A DNA stretch of 64,000 nt from SZUA-36 sp963801195 (GCA_963801195.1 CAWDDX010000007.1:372001-436000); one strand, 5' to 3'. Counted from the first letter of the stretch, positions 17,112 through 24,379 are shown. A program made the numbers and translations. Notes: generated by a model from the sequence alone, not told the origin.

Positions 17112-17956
17112 TGGCCTCCATCCCGGCCGTCGAACTGGAACACTGTCGTGAGCTTGCGTTAATACCGGGTAGTGTTTTTGAATTTACCAGCCGCTTTCTC
17201 CCAGCGGGCAAGCTGGAGCCAACACTGGCGTTGTACGCGTTCTGGCAGGCGGTCAGCAGCATACCGGGTATCCGTGCAGATGACTCGGTCAAATGGGCGA
17301 AGTTGAAATGGTGGGGAGAGGAACTCACCGCAGATGCCAGCGCCCCATCTCGTCATCCCGTATTACGAGCCCTGTGGCAGTCGGGGGCGCGAGAAAAACT
17401 GGGCGATCACCTTTTGCTGCGACTTGTCAGCGATACGTTGTCGCAAATTGATGTTGCGCCGGATAGTGACGAAGATGCCATGTTCGAACGCCTGGGAGAA
17501 ACCGGAAGCACTGAAATTTTGCTCGAACTCGCCATGGAAGACGCCGAAATCGACAATTTGAACCTGAAATTACTCGGCGCAGCCAGCGGTTCGTTCCGGT
17601 TGATTTCGAACTTTGCAGTAAACCGCCGGCCAGAAACCGCACAATTGCCTTTGAGCATGCTTGCGAAACACAACGTCAGTATTTCCGAACTTGAACAAAA
17701 CACCCACGTGGCGGAACTCGCAAAAATAATTGCGCAACTGGCCGGTCGTTCTCTGGACTGGTTCTCACAAGGCATGTCCGGTTTGAGTATCCGCCCGGAT
17801 TCCTCGTTTTGTGCGCATTTACAATTGCGCTGGGCTATGGAGAGAAGACGCTTGTACGCAATCAGGCGGGACGCTGCAGGATTTGTCGAATCCGGCAGTC
17901 GCTACGGGCCGGCAGATGCCTGGTTTGCCTGGCGGTTTCTGCGTAAATTAAAATGA
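17111..17956 (+). CDS. Squalene/phytoene synthase-like protein lacking the first Asp-rich motif
   Basis: 281 residues, ATG overlapping the mupP stop by one base. The pattern RFLPAGKLEPTLALYAFWQAV...KLKWWGEEL and the final RYGPADAWFAWRFL follow the trans-isoprenyl synthase (HH) family, but the position of DDIVDE reads VSSIPGIRADD, and the second Asp motif (usually LTNILRD, DxxxD) is replaced by VAELAKIIAQLAGRSLDW. Catalysis by head-to-head condensation is therefore doubtful; non-catalytic relatives include the mitochondrial complex I assembly factor NDUFAF6. It sits between mupP and yciK in a ubiquinone-linked cluster. Function not known. Confidence 0.65.
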   Translation: MASIPAVELEHCRELALIPGSVFEFTSRFLPAGKLEPTLALYAFWQAVSSIPGIRADDSVKWAKLKWWGEELTADASAPSRHPVLRALWQSGAREKLGDHLLLRLVSDTLSQIDVAPDSDEDAMFERLGETGSTEILLELAMEDAEIDNLNLKLLGAASGSFRLISNFAVNRRPETAQLPLSMLAKHNVSISELEQNTHVAELAKIIAQLAGRSLDWFSQGMSGLSIRPDSSFCAHLQLRWAMERRRLYAIRRDAAGFVESGSRYGPADAWFAWRFLRKLK

Positions 17957-18022
17957 TTCTGACAAAAGGCACGGATCAATCCGAATGTGGTCCAGGTTCG
18001 GTCAGGAGGGAGATTGGATTTT

Positions 18023-18394
18023 ATGAATAAATGTATGGGTGGTTGCCACTGTGGACAGGTCAGGTTTTCGATAGAGATACCCGATAAAATTACGGTTCAC
18101 CGGTGCAATTGTTCAATTTGCCGAAAAGCCGGTTACCTGCATCTTATCGTTGACAAGGACCGGTTCAGCCTGCTCGAAGGCGAGGGCAGTATGAGCGAGT
18201 ATCATTTTCACACCGGCGTTGCGCGTCACCTGTTCTGCGCCAAATGCGGGATCAAATCGTTTTATGTCCCGCGTTCGCACCCCAATGCATTCAGCGTTAA
18301 CCTGAACTGTGTAGATCTGCCAGAAGAAATTGATGTCACCATCGAAGATTTCGACGGTCAACACTGGAGTCAAAACATGGAAAAAATTACATAA
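18023..18394 (+). CDS. GFA (glutathione-dependent formaldehyde-activating/CENP-V) family zinc protein
   Basis: 123 residues from the ATG at 18023, preceded by AGGAGGG at a slightly long 12-base spacing. GGCHCGQVRFSIEIP, CNCSICRKAGYLH and FCAKCGIKSFY supply the seven zinc-binding cysteines of the Gfa/CENP-V fold. Named for glutathione-dependent formaldehyde-activating enzyme, but many members have no proven activity, so I only assign the fold. It stands alone, convergent with the FmdB-like gene. Confidence 0.85.
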   Translation: MNKCMGGCHCGQVRFSIEIPDKITVHRCNCSICRKAGYLHLIVDKDRFSLLEGEGSMSEYHFHTGVARHLFCAKCGIKSFYVPRSHPNAFSVNLNCVDLPEEIDVTIEDFDGQHWSQNMEKIT

Positions 18395-18427
18395 ATCTGG
18401 AATTTATTCTTATTGGCACGCGGTGTT

Positions 18428-18718
18428 TCAGGTTTTTTCTTTGTCGGTTATGAAATCAGGACCTTTACCCGCCGTTTTCTCATAAACGCCTTTTTCCACT
18501 TTTCTGAACTGGGTAAATCCGTGTTTTTCAATATTCGATTCTGATAACGATGGGGCAGGGCTTGCCAGGTTGGGGCGTGAGATTTTCCTGCGAACCGGGT
18601 TGTAACACTTGGGACAATACTCAAGCGGTTTGTCCGACAGCTTTTGCATCATGTCAAATCCGGCTTTGCAATAATCGCAGTGCTTCTGGCCTGTTGCCTG
18701 GTATTCATAAATAGGCAT
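18428..18718 (-). CDS. FmdB-type zinc ribbon protein
   Basis: 96 residues. MPIYEYQATGQKHCDYC and YCPKCYNPVRRKIS give the CxxC...CxxC zinc ribbon of the FmdB/CxxC_CXXC_SSSS family, followed by a low-complexity Ser-rich and basic tail. Usually a putative regulatory protein with no confirmed function. The extra spacing between the cysteine pairs (about 22 residues) is normal for the family. Convergent with the GFA gene. Confidence 0.85.
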   Translation of the reverse strand: MPIYEYQATGQKHCDYCKAGFDMMQKLSDKPLEYCPKCYNPVRRKISRPNLASPAPSLSESNIEKHGFTQFRKVEKGVYEKTAGKGPDFITDKEKT

Positions 18719-18865
18719 TCATATCACCATTGAGTTTGTCCAGCATAAGCGTCATTTGGGTGGCATTTTGAGTCAAGCGGTGTATTAATCATAAATGTTG
18801 CCGGTTCATTTGTATCACGACAAAGCACAAATCGTTAAAATATTTTTTTGGAAAAAGGTGTGAGC

Positions 18866-19576
18866 ATGGGTCTCTCGGGAAAAACGATTCTAATAACCGG
18901 CGCTGCAGGCGGGCTCGGAAGCGCAATCGCACTGCTGTGTGCCAATTCCGGCGCGGATTTGATCCTGCTGGACAGCAATCGCCGCGGCCTCGTTGACCTG
19001 AGTGATCGGATGACCGGCCAGGGGAGCACACCACCCGGGCTTTATCCTCTGAATCTTGCCAGTGCGGGCGTGGAAGATTTTAACGGCATGGCTGAAACCA
19101 TTCGTTCAGAGTTTGGTGGACTTGATGCACTGATCCACTGTGCACTTGATTTTGACAGTCTACAGCCTCTCGAGCAGGTTAGGCCACAGGACTGGTTGCA
19201 ATCGATGCAGGTCAATGTCAACGCGCCGTGGCTGCTGAGTTGTGCGATGTTGCCACTACTGAAAAAGTCGGAAAGCGGCCGTTTGTTCTTTTTACTGGAC
19301 GAACTCGACAAAGTCACTGATGCTTACTGGGGCGCATACGGAACAGCCAAGGCCGCATTGACCGGCCTCGTCAAACAGTTTGATGCAACGCTTGAAAACA
19401 CCACGGTTTATGTGCGGGGAATCAACCCGGGGCCAATGCGGACAGGATTCAGGGCAAAAGTGTACCAGGCAGAAAATCCGCTGGAACAGCCTGACCCGGC
19501 CATTGTCGCCGGCAAAATTACTGCAATGCTGGGGGACGCTCTCCCAGGTAGCGACCTGATTGTGGATTTGTCCTGA
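18866..19576 (+). CDS. yciK: YciK-like short-chain dehydrogenase/reductase
   Basis: 236 residues from the ATG at 18866. Rossmann fold with TGAAGGLGSAIALLC (cofactor loop), the DALIHCALDFDSLQPLE segment and the catalytic YGTAKAALTGL (YxxxK). The catalytic Ser normally before Tyr is replaced in FFLLDELDKVTDAYWGAYG, as in the YciK subgroup. Substrate unknown. Synteny with ubiG and mupP (three genes upstream) supports the YciK call. Confidence 0.85.
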   Translation: MGLSGKTILITGAAGGLGSAIALLCANSGADLILLDSNRRGLVDLSDRMTGQGSTPPGLYPLNLASAGVEDFNGMAETIRSEFGGLDALIHCALDFDSLQPLEQVRPQDWLQSMQVNVNAPWLLSCAMLPLLKKSESGRLFFLLDELDKVTDAYWGAYGTAKAALTGLVKQFDATLENTTVYVRGINPGPMRTGFRAKVYQAENPLEQPDPAIVAGKITAMLGDALPGSDLIVDLS

Positions 19577-19590
19577 TAGAATCCTTTTGT

Positions 19591-20433
19591 TCAGTGCTGT
19601 TGGCCCGCGTTAACCGCCGCCTCGTATCCAATCATGGCTTGTTTGATATGTGTGCCCCATCGATAGCCTCCAATCGTTCCAAGGCTGTTAATGACACGAT
19701 GACAGGGAATAAGCCAGGAAACAGGATTACGCCCGATGGCTGAACCGGTTGCACGGCTTGCACCGGCATGACCGGTAAATGTTGCAAGTTGGCCATAGGT
19801 GCAGTGTGTTCCGGTTGGCAGGCTGAGCAGGGCTTCCCATACGCGAAGTTGAAAGGGGCTACCCCTTAACCACACCTTCAATTGTTTGTGCTGCGCTCCA
19901 TCAAAGATTTCTACCAGCCTGCTGGTTGCTTCCGGTTCGTTTTCAGTCAGGTTTGCATCCGGCCACTGTTGCGTGAAGTGATCCCAGGTATGCTGTCTGC
20001 CTTCCTCTTGACAGAATCCCAGAAAACAGATGCCCCTCTCCGTCCAGGCGAGCAGGGCCTCACCAAAAGGTGTGACACCGTAACCAAAGCTTACATCTAC
20101 CCCAAGTCCCTTGCGTTTTGCTTCGCCGGGTGTCATCGCCTGGGTGGTAATCAGCAAATCATGCAGTCTACCTGGGCCTGAGAGTCCGCTGGAAAGTGCG
20201 GATTCAAGCACCGAATTGCCTTGTCTAAGGCGTTCCAGGGCACGTGACTTGGTCAGGTGCTTTAGGAATTGTTTGGGTGAAATTCCGGCCCAATCCTGAA
20301 AAAGACGCTGCAAATAATGGGGGTTGAGGCCAACGTGGTCCGCAAGTTCTTCAAGCGATGGTTGGTTTTCCTGATTTTGACAAAGCCAATGCAAGGCGTC
20401 GGCAATTAATTGATAATGTTGTTGAGAGTTCAT
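19591..20433 (-). CDS. AraC-type HTH fused to methylated-DNA-protein-cysteine methyltransferase (Ada-like, without N-terminal domain)
   Basis: 280 residues. Residues about 10-100 form an AraC-type helix-turn-helix (SLEELADHVGLNPHYLQRLFQDWAGISPKQFLKHL); residues about 115-275 form an O6-alkylguanine DNA methyltransferase with the active cysteine in LIPCHRVINS and the GNPVSWLIPCHR-type context GRNPVSWLIPCHR. E. coli Ada also has an N-terminal zinc domain with Cys38 that senses methyl phosphotriesters; that domain is absent here, so repair is likely, self-activation of the adaptive response less so. Monocistronic, convergent with yciK. Confidence 0.9.
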   Translation of the reverse strand: MNSQQHYQLIADALHWLCQNQENQPSLEELADHVGLNPHYLQRLFQDWAGISPKQFLKHLTKSRALERLRQGNSVLESALSSGLSGPGRLHDLLITTQAMTPGEAKRKGLGVDVSFGYGVTPFGEALLAWTERGICFLGFCQEEGRQHTWDHFTQQWPDANLTENEPEATSRLVEIFDGAQHKQLKVWLRGSPFQLRVWEALLSLPTGTHCTYGQLATFTGHAGASRATGSAIGRNPVSWLIPCHRVINSLGTIGGYRWGTHIKQAMIGYEAAVNAGQQH

Positions 20434-20572
20434 GTGGGTATTGTAGAAGTTTATAGACCGATAACCACCCGATTCTTGTTGTGTTTGACGGTGAGCTTCA
20501 AGAAGTCTTAGTGGTCCATAATCTGGGAGTTCATTCCTTTCTTATTGAATAAGTGATAACGGGAAAAATATT

Positions 20573-20917
20573 ATGTCAGATGACCTTTTCCTTAAAATCG
20601 TATCTCGGGAAATCCCCGCGGATATCGTATTTGAAAATGACGATGTATTGGCATTCAGGGATCTTAATCCCCAAGCACCGCTGCATGTGCTGATCATTCC
20701 AAAAGTCCGCATACCAACAATCAACGATATGCAAATTCATGATGTGGAGATATTCGGTAAATTATTTCTTGCCGCACGGGAAATTGCAGCTGAACACGGC
20801 GTTGCAGATGACGGCTACAGGGTTGTTATGAATTGTAATGCGAATGGTGGACAGTCGGTTTTTCATATCCACCTGCACTTGCTTGGTGGAAGGGTGTTCA
20901 AATGGCCGCCAGGCTGA
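20573..20917 (+). CDS. hinT: HIT-family nucleotide-binding hydrolase (HinT type)
   Basis: 114 residues. Contains the histidine triad FHIHLHLLGGR (H-x-H-x-H), the nucleotide loop FRDLNPQAPLHVLIIPK and NCNANGGQSVFH, typical of HinT phosphoramidases that cleave AMP-N bonds such as AMP-lysine. The start MSDDLFLKIVSREIPADIVFENDD matches the family. Own promoter region of 139 bases in front. Confidence 0.93.
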   Translation: MSDDLFLKIVSREIPADIVFENDDVLAFRDLNPQAPLHVLIIPKVRIPTINDMQIHDVEIFGKLFLAAREIAAEHGVADDGYRVVMNCNANGGQSVFHIHLHLLGGRVFKWPPG

Positions 20918-21071
20918 ATATCGTCAGTTAAGATGCCAGATTGGCCCGCAGTATTCGCGCGGTATCCGTTTCAAATTGGTTGGGTACGCGTGCTCGGCGC
21001 TGTTTCTTAGGCAACCGAAAGATAGAGGGCGCTTAATGACGCAATCGGCCGGGTCCATATGCTTCAAACGT

Positions 21072-21102
21072 AAAAATGCCCCCGCAGTAATCCGCAGGGG
21101 CA
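21072..21102 (-). terminator. Intrinsic terminator downstream of the GGGTG-repeat gene
   Basis: On the minus strand TGCCCC pairs with GGGGCA around a short loop, with further GC pairs, and is followed by ATTTTTA. It lies about 70 bases after the stop codon at 21173 and would end the DUF6502/repeat-protein transcript. Confidence 0.6.
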
Positions 21103-21172
21103 CAAATGCTCGTTGGTAAAGCTTAATTTCCCGGGAACCGCGACAGTATGTCGTCGCAAGTCCCGTCATAAA

Positions 21173-22333
21173 TTAATTTTTAGTTGTATCTCTTATTGTC
21201 CTTCCATGTCTCGGCACATTCGAAGCAACCTGGCAAAGACCGGTGTCGCCCAAAACATTGATGTTGTTAAAAGAAACAACTTCAGAAAAGTCTGCTGAAT
21301 CTAATACAGCCACCGTCGCGGAGTTACACCCCATTTCGATTTCAAGCTCTAATCCAGTACCGTTTGGTAAGGTTATATAAACACTATCGATACCAGTTCC
21401 GCCGCCAGCAATTTCAATACCAGTTCCGCCACCAGCTATATTAATACCAGTTCCGCCACCAGCGATATCAATGCCAGTTCCGCCGCCAGCGATATCAATA
21501 CCAGTTCCGCCACCAGCTATATTAATACCAGTTCCGCCACCAGCGATATCAATGCCTGTTCCGCCGCCAGCGATATCAATACCAGTTCCGCCACCAGCGA
21601 TATCAATGCCAGTTCCGCCGCCAGCGATATCAATGCCAGTTCCGCCGCCAGCGATATCAATGCCAGTTCCGCCACCAGCGATATCAATGCCAGTTCCGCC
21701 GCCAGCGATATCAATGCCAGTTCCGCCGCCAGCGATATCAATGCCAGTTCCGCCACCAGCGATATCAATGCCAGTTCCGCCGCCAGCGATTTCGATGCCA
21801 GTTCCGCCGCCAGCGATTTCGATACCAGTTCCGCCGCCAGCGATTTCGATGCCAGTTCCGCCGCCAGCGATTTCGATACCAGTTCCGCCGCCAGCGATTT
21901 CGATACCAGTTCCGCCACCGGCGATATCAACCTTAGAGCCGGTTCCGCCACCAGCGATTTCAACATTTGGAGAGTTTGCATTTATGGAGATTTCAAATAG
22001 GGAAACTTGAGTAAATGTCCCATTCTGGGTTCCCTTTCCAACGAAGGTATTCCCATCAATGTTCCACATAACAGAAACTTGACCCTGATCAACGGCTATT
22101 TGCATATAGCCCTCGGGCCGCATTTCGGCAGCGTTAATACTCGTAGTAACTGCTAATGCAGCTAATGAACAAGCCAGGAAACCCTTTCGGACCCCTGTGC
22201 CAGACTTCTCAATACCCGTGCCGGATTTCTCAATACCGGTGCCGGATTTTTCTATGCCTGTACCTGATTTTTCTATGCCTGTGCCAGATTTTTCAATCCC
22301 TGTGCCGCTTTTTTCTATTGTCCAACGAGTCAT
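21173..22333 (-). CDS. Secreted protein made of 21 copies of a 9-residue GGGTG repeat, with a second repeat array before the signal sequence
   Basis: About 386 residues. I chose ATG 22333 (MTRWTIEKSG): AAGGAG lies six bases upstream. Order: six IEKSGTG heptads (residues about 5-47), then a signal-sequence-like segment (RKGFLACSLAALAVTTSINAA), then ~50 ordinary residues, 21 copies of I-E/D/N-IAGGGTG (about residues 120-310), and a C-terminal part (IDSVYITLPNGTGLELEIEMGCNSATVAVL...). Long stacks of such repeats suggest a beta-solenoid or extended surface fibre (inference). The unusual position of repeats before the signal is not like known extended signal peptides I recall. The gene overlaps the end of the DUF6502-like gene, so it is translationally coupled. 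Confidence 0.8.
   Translation of the reverse strand: MTRWTIEKSGTGIEKSGTGIEKSGTGIEKSGTGIEKSGTGIEKSGTGVRKGFLACSLAALAVTTSINAAEMRPEGYMQIAVDQGQVSVMWNIDGNTFVGKGTQNGTFTQVSLFEISINANSPNVEIAGGGTGSKVDIAGGGTGIEIAGGGTGIEIAGGGTGIEIAGGGTGIEIAGGGTGIEIAGGGTGIDIAGGGTGIDIAGGGTGIDIAGGGTGIDIAGGGTGIDIAGGGTGIDIAGGGTGIDIAGGGTGIDIAGGGTGIDIAGGGTGINIAGGGTGIDIAGGGTGIDIAGGGTGINIAGGGTGIEIAGGGTGIDSVYITLPNGTGLELEIEMGCNSATVAVLDSADFSEVVSFNNINVLGDTGLCQVASNVPRHGRTIRDTTKN
21394..21963 (-). repeat. 27-bp tandem repeat coding for IAGGGTG units, 21 copies
   Basis: Copies start at 21394 and recur exactly every 27 bp to 21907, the last one offset by 6 bp (a 2-residue insert, SK). The synonymous marker bases show a higher-order period of three units: copies 2-4 equal copies 5-7 except one base, and copies 8-10 equal 11-13. 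So the array grows in 81-bp blocks. All three minus-strand frames and the plus-strand frames stay open because the unit is a multiple of three. Confidence 0.95.
22194..22319 (-). repeat. 21-bp tandem repeat coding for IEKSGTG, six copies, before the signal sequence
   Basis: Six in-register 21-bp units immediately after the start codon of the secreted repeat protein, less uniform than the downstream 27-bp array. Both arrays share the GTG tripeptide, so they may descend from one another (inference). Confidence 0.9.
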
Positions 22334-23192
22334 TTTTAGCTCCTTCTTCATCAGATTTATGGCCGCCCCACTGGTACCAACCGATACCGACTGTAAGTTG
22401 ACCGGGTTGCTTTTGTGGATCTTCGAAATTTTCTAGTAACGCTTCCCCTTCCTTAATTTGTTTTTGAAGCAATAGGCGTGCTTCTTTTCTAAATTCTTTA
22501 TATCGTTTTGGCGATAACCTGTACGTCCATCTTCCTTGTTGAGGGACCCTTGAATCTATTTCTGATTCCATATTATGAATTGCCGCACTGAGTACTCTCG
22601 AAGACTCGATAAACGCAATATCGGTCATATTTGCACGGTCGTTTGTTATGGGGGAATAAAAGAGGGACAGCATTTCCACCTTTTCAATACCATCAGAAAT
22701 AGTTCGAATGTTTCCTGAAGCCAGAAGTTTATCCAATACAGTTTTTATTGTTATATTTCTCCCAATTGATCGAAGTAAAAGTCCTTGGAACGTACGACCC
22801 CGACCTTCTATGGGTAAAATTAATGGCTTCTTTGTTTCACTATCTGAAAAAAATGGATCGGTCGCCCACATATCCAAAAGAGCATTTTCAGCACAGATGT
22901 TTTTAGGTTCTAACGTTATGTCGTAATCTTTGTTAACTACGGCAGAAACGACGCGAGTATCAAGTCCAGTTAAAAGCGCCAAGGCACTCATAGTGGGCTT
23001 TGAATTATCTCTTTTTATCTGTTTTTCAGCCTCTTCGACATACAAGGTTTTAAGGATGTCAACTAATGCAGGAAAAGAAACTGTGCCCACCATCAATCGA
23101 ACAATCCGGCGTAAAACTAAACCCACCGCATTGGTTATTGATGCGGAGTCACCTGGGGTTGAAGCATCATTCATTTGAAAATTACTCGCCAT
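22293..23192 (-). CDS. DUF6502-like protein, putative DNA-binding regulator
   Basis: 299 residues. The N-terminal region (about 20-100) reads VGLVLRRIVRLMVGTVSFPALVDILKTLYVEEAEKQIK...MSALALLTGLDTRVVSAVV, which I recognise as the pattern of DUF6502: a helical bundle plus a helix-turn-helix-like segment ending in LTGLxxxxV. Residues 150-260 continue helical (MDIAFIESSRVLSAAIHNMESEI). The last 35 residues are highly charged. No biochemical function is known to me. The stop lies 40 bases inside the next coding region. It is about 250 bases downstream of the minus-strand Csr-type RNA terminator and may therefore have its own promoter. Confidence 0.6.
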   Translation of the reverse strand: MASNFQMNDASTPGDSASITNAVGLVLRRIVRLMVGTVSFPALVDILKTLYVEEAEKQIKRDNSKPTMSALALLTGLDTRVVSAVVNKDYDITLEPKNICAENALLDMWATDPFFSDSETKKPLILPIEGRGRTFQGLLLRSIGRNITIKTVLDKLLASGNIRTISDGIEKVEMLSLFYSPITNDRANMTDIAFIESSRVLSAAIHNMESEIDSRVPQQGRWTYRLSPKRYKEFRKEARLLLQKQIKEGEALLENFEDPQKQPGQLTVGIGWYQWGGHKSDEEGAKNDSLDNRKKRHRD

Positions 23193-23437
23193 TAAGTTTT
23201 CCCAATTACTCCTAGGTGCTACTTAAAGTGACTTCCGTTTCAGTAAAAGTAACGTGCTGTTTCCGCCACACACGGTCACGAGCATAACTCTGTCAACTGT
23301 AAAAACTAACAGGGGTATTCACCCAGCGTGTAGGATAGTATTTTTTTCAACGACTTGCACGTACTAATTGACTCAATTACTTTCACAAAATACATTCCGG
23401 GCTGGGCTTCCACCTGCATATCCATGCAATTGCATGT

Positions 23438-23660
23438 AAAAACCTGGTGCCCACACTCCTTGTGGGCACCCGGTCACAGAGCGAAAAGGCTTGCCTTTTC
23501 ATAATTTGGACAGTCCTTGTCCTTGAATAATGAATCTTTCGATCCACTCACGGGTCCATCCGTGTTCTTGAAGATACGCTGGTCCCTGCGTATCATTGCG
23601 TCACTTCCCTGTCAGCTTCAAGGTGCATCCTGCACCTGTTAATAACTCTGAAATATCCCC
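23438..23660 (-). ncRNA. Csr/Rsm-type small RNA candidate (minus strand)
   Basis: Read on the minus strand this stretch folds into a row of short hairpins with A(N)GGA in or at the loop: GGTGC-AGGA-TGCACC (23622-23636), GATACGC-AGGGACCA-GCGTATC (23573-23594), CACGG-ATGGAC-CCGTG (23549-23564), GGACA-AGGAC-TGTCC (23508-23522), and the terminator stem GGTGCCCACA-AGGAG-TGTGGGCACC (23446-23470), which has AGGA in its loop and a T run after it (23438-23442). Eight GGA motifs occur in ~220 bases and no open frame competes. CsrB, CsrC and Rsm RNAs sequester CsrA/RsmA through exactly such hairpins. The 5' end is not fixed; it could also be a leader of the DUF6502 gene, but the terminator argues for an independent RNA. 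Confidence 0.75.
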
Positions 23661-23778
23661 TATAACATCTGTTAAAACGGGCGATTATCAGCCTATGGAA
23701 GTCCAGATGACGCTTTTTCTGCAAGTTTTCCCCTAGCGAATCGGGCTTTTGCTGACTTCCGAGTGTAATTTATCAAAT

Positions 23779-23796
23779 ATAGACATCACTGTCTAT
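23779..23796. promoter_or_regulatory. Palindrome ATAGACA-TCAC-TGTCTAT between the two divergent RNA candidates
   Basis: Perfect 7-bp arms separated by four bases, centred about 100 bp from the plus-strand RNA start and about 120 bp from the minus-strand one. The hexamer TAGACA recurs nearby. It does not match the GacA box TGTAAG-N6-CTTACA, so a regulator is not named. Confidence 0.5.
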
Positions 23797-23850
23797 AGAC
23801 GATTATGCATTTAGCCAAAAAAGAATTTAGACTTTTTTGTAAATAGACAC

Positions 23851-23879
23851 TTGTGTATTTAGCCAAAGTTGGCTATAGT
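23851..23879 (+). promoter_or_regulatory. Sigma-70-type promoter for the plus-strand RNA
   Basis: TTGTGT (23851-23856), a 17-base spacer and TATAGT (23874-23879) give a close match to the consensus; transcription is expected to begin around 23886. Confidence 0.7.
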
Positions 23880-23885
23880 ATGTTC

Positions 23886-24054
23886 ATCAAGGGGCGAAAC
23901 AGGCAAGGATGACCAAAGTTTCGTTAGCAGAAGGATCTGCGAAAACACAGGGAAGTGTTGGACTTTGAGGAGCAAGGAAGCATTAGCGGGTGGCGACAGA
24001 TCCGCAGAGCGGTTCGGAATATCAAGGATGATAAACCCGAACCGCTTTTTTTTT
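23886..24054 (+). ncRNA. Csr/Rsm-type small RNA candidate (plus strand)
   Basis: About 170 nt, from just after a good promoter to a strong terminator. Hairpins: CGAAAC...GTTTCG (23895-23923) with AAGGA in the loop, GCAGA-AGGA-TCTGC (23927-23940), AACAC-AGGGAA-GTGTT (23944-23959), and the terminator AGCGGTTCGG...CCGAACCGCT (24008-24046) with AAGGA in its loop and nine T residues. Six GGA motifs in total (23907, 23933, 23951, 23969, 23976, 24026). Size and layout match RsmX/RsmY/RsmZ and CsrB/CsrC, which titrate CsrA. The matching csrA lies at 50912. No GacA-type upstream palindrome of the Pseudomonas form was found. Confidence 0.8.
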
Positions 24055-24379
24055 GTTCAGTAGAAAGCGAAGCCGGGAAACGGCCGAGAAGCTGGTGTTG
24101 GCCATGTACAGTCTTCGAGATAGAATTCATGGATGTGCGACGCGATGCCTTTCGGGTTGATACGGCATGCCTGTGATATGCGACGCGAAGTCTTTCCTAA
24201 TATCACCAAACTCTGATAATGCAATGCGCGAATACTTCAGTGTCGCACTGAATATCAGCGGATCAAACGCATACCAGCATATTTCGCATGAGGGTAAAGC
24301 GGGACAGGGGGTCAGTCAAAAGGCTGGCCAGTCTCACCTGGAGCAAGCGCGTAAGCAAACCTTTCCTCCAACTACATTT

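Noticed and set aside
21394..21963. CRISPR array (27-bp direct repeats)
   Set aside because: No unique spacers between units; repeats abut and encode protein. No cas genes.
21471..22010. Plus-strand 179-residue PVPPPAIS repeat ORF
   Set aside because: Antisense frame of the 27-bp repeat; every frame is open because the unit is divisible by three. The minus-strand frame has a start, Shine-Dalgarno and signal sequence.
23838..23855. GacA box TGTAAA-N6-CTTGTG upstream of the plus-strand RNA
   Set aside because: Only the left half and CTT match the TGTAAG-N6-CTTACA consensus; too poor to call.
23869..24063. Short plus-strand ORF over the RNA candidate
   Set aside because: It begins in the -10 box region and ends at the terminator with no family likeness; the hairpin RNA explains the stretch better.
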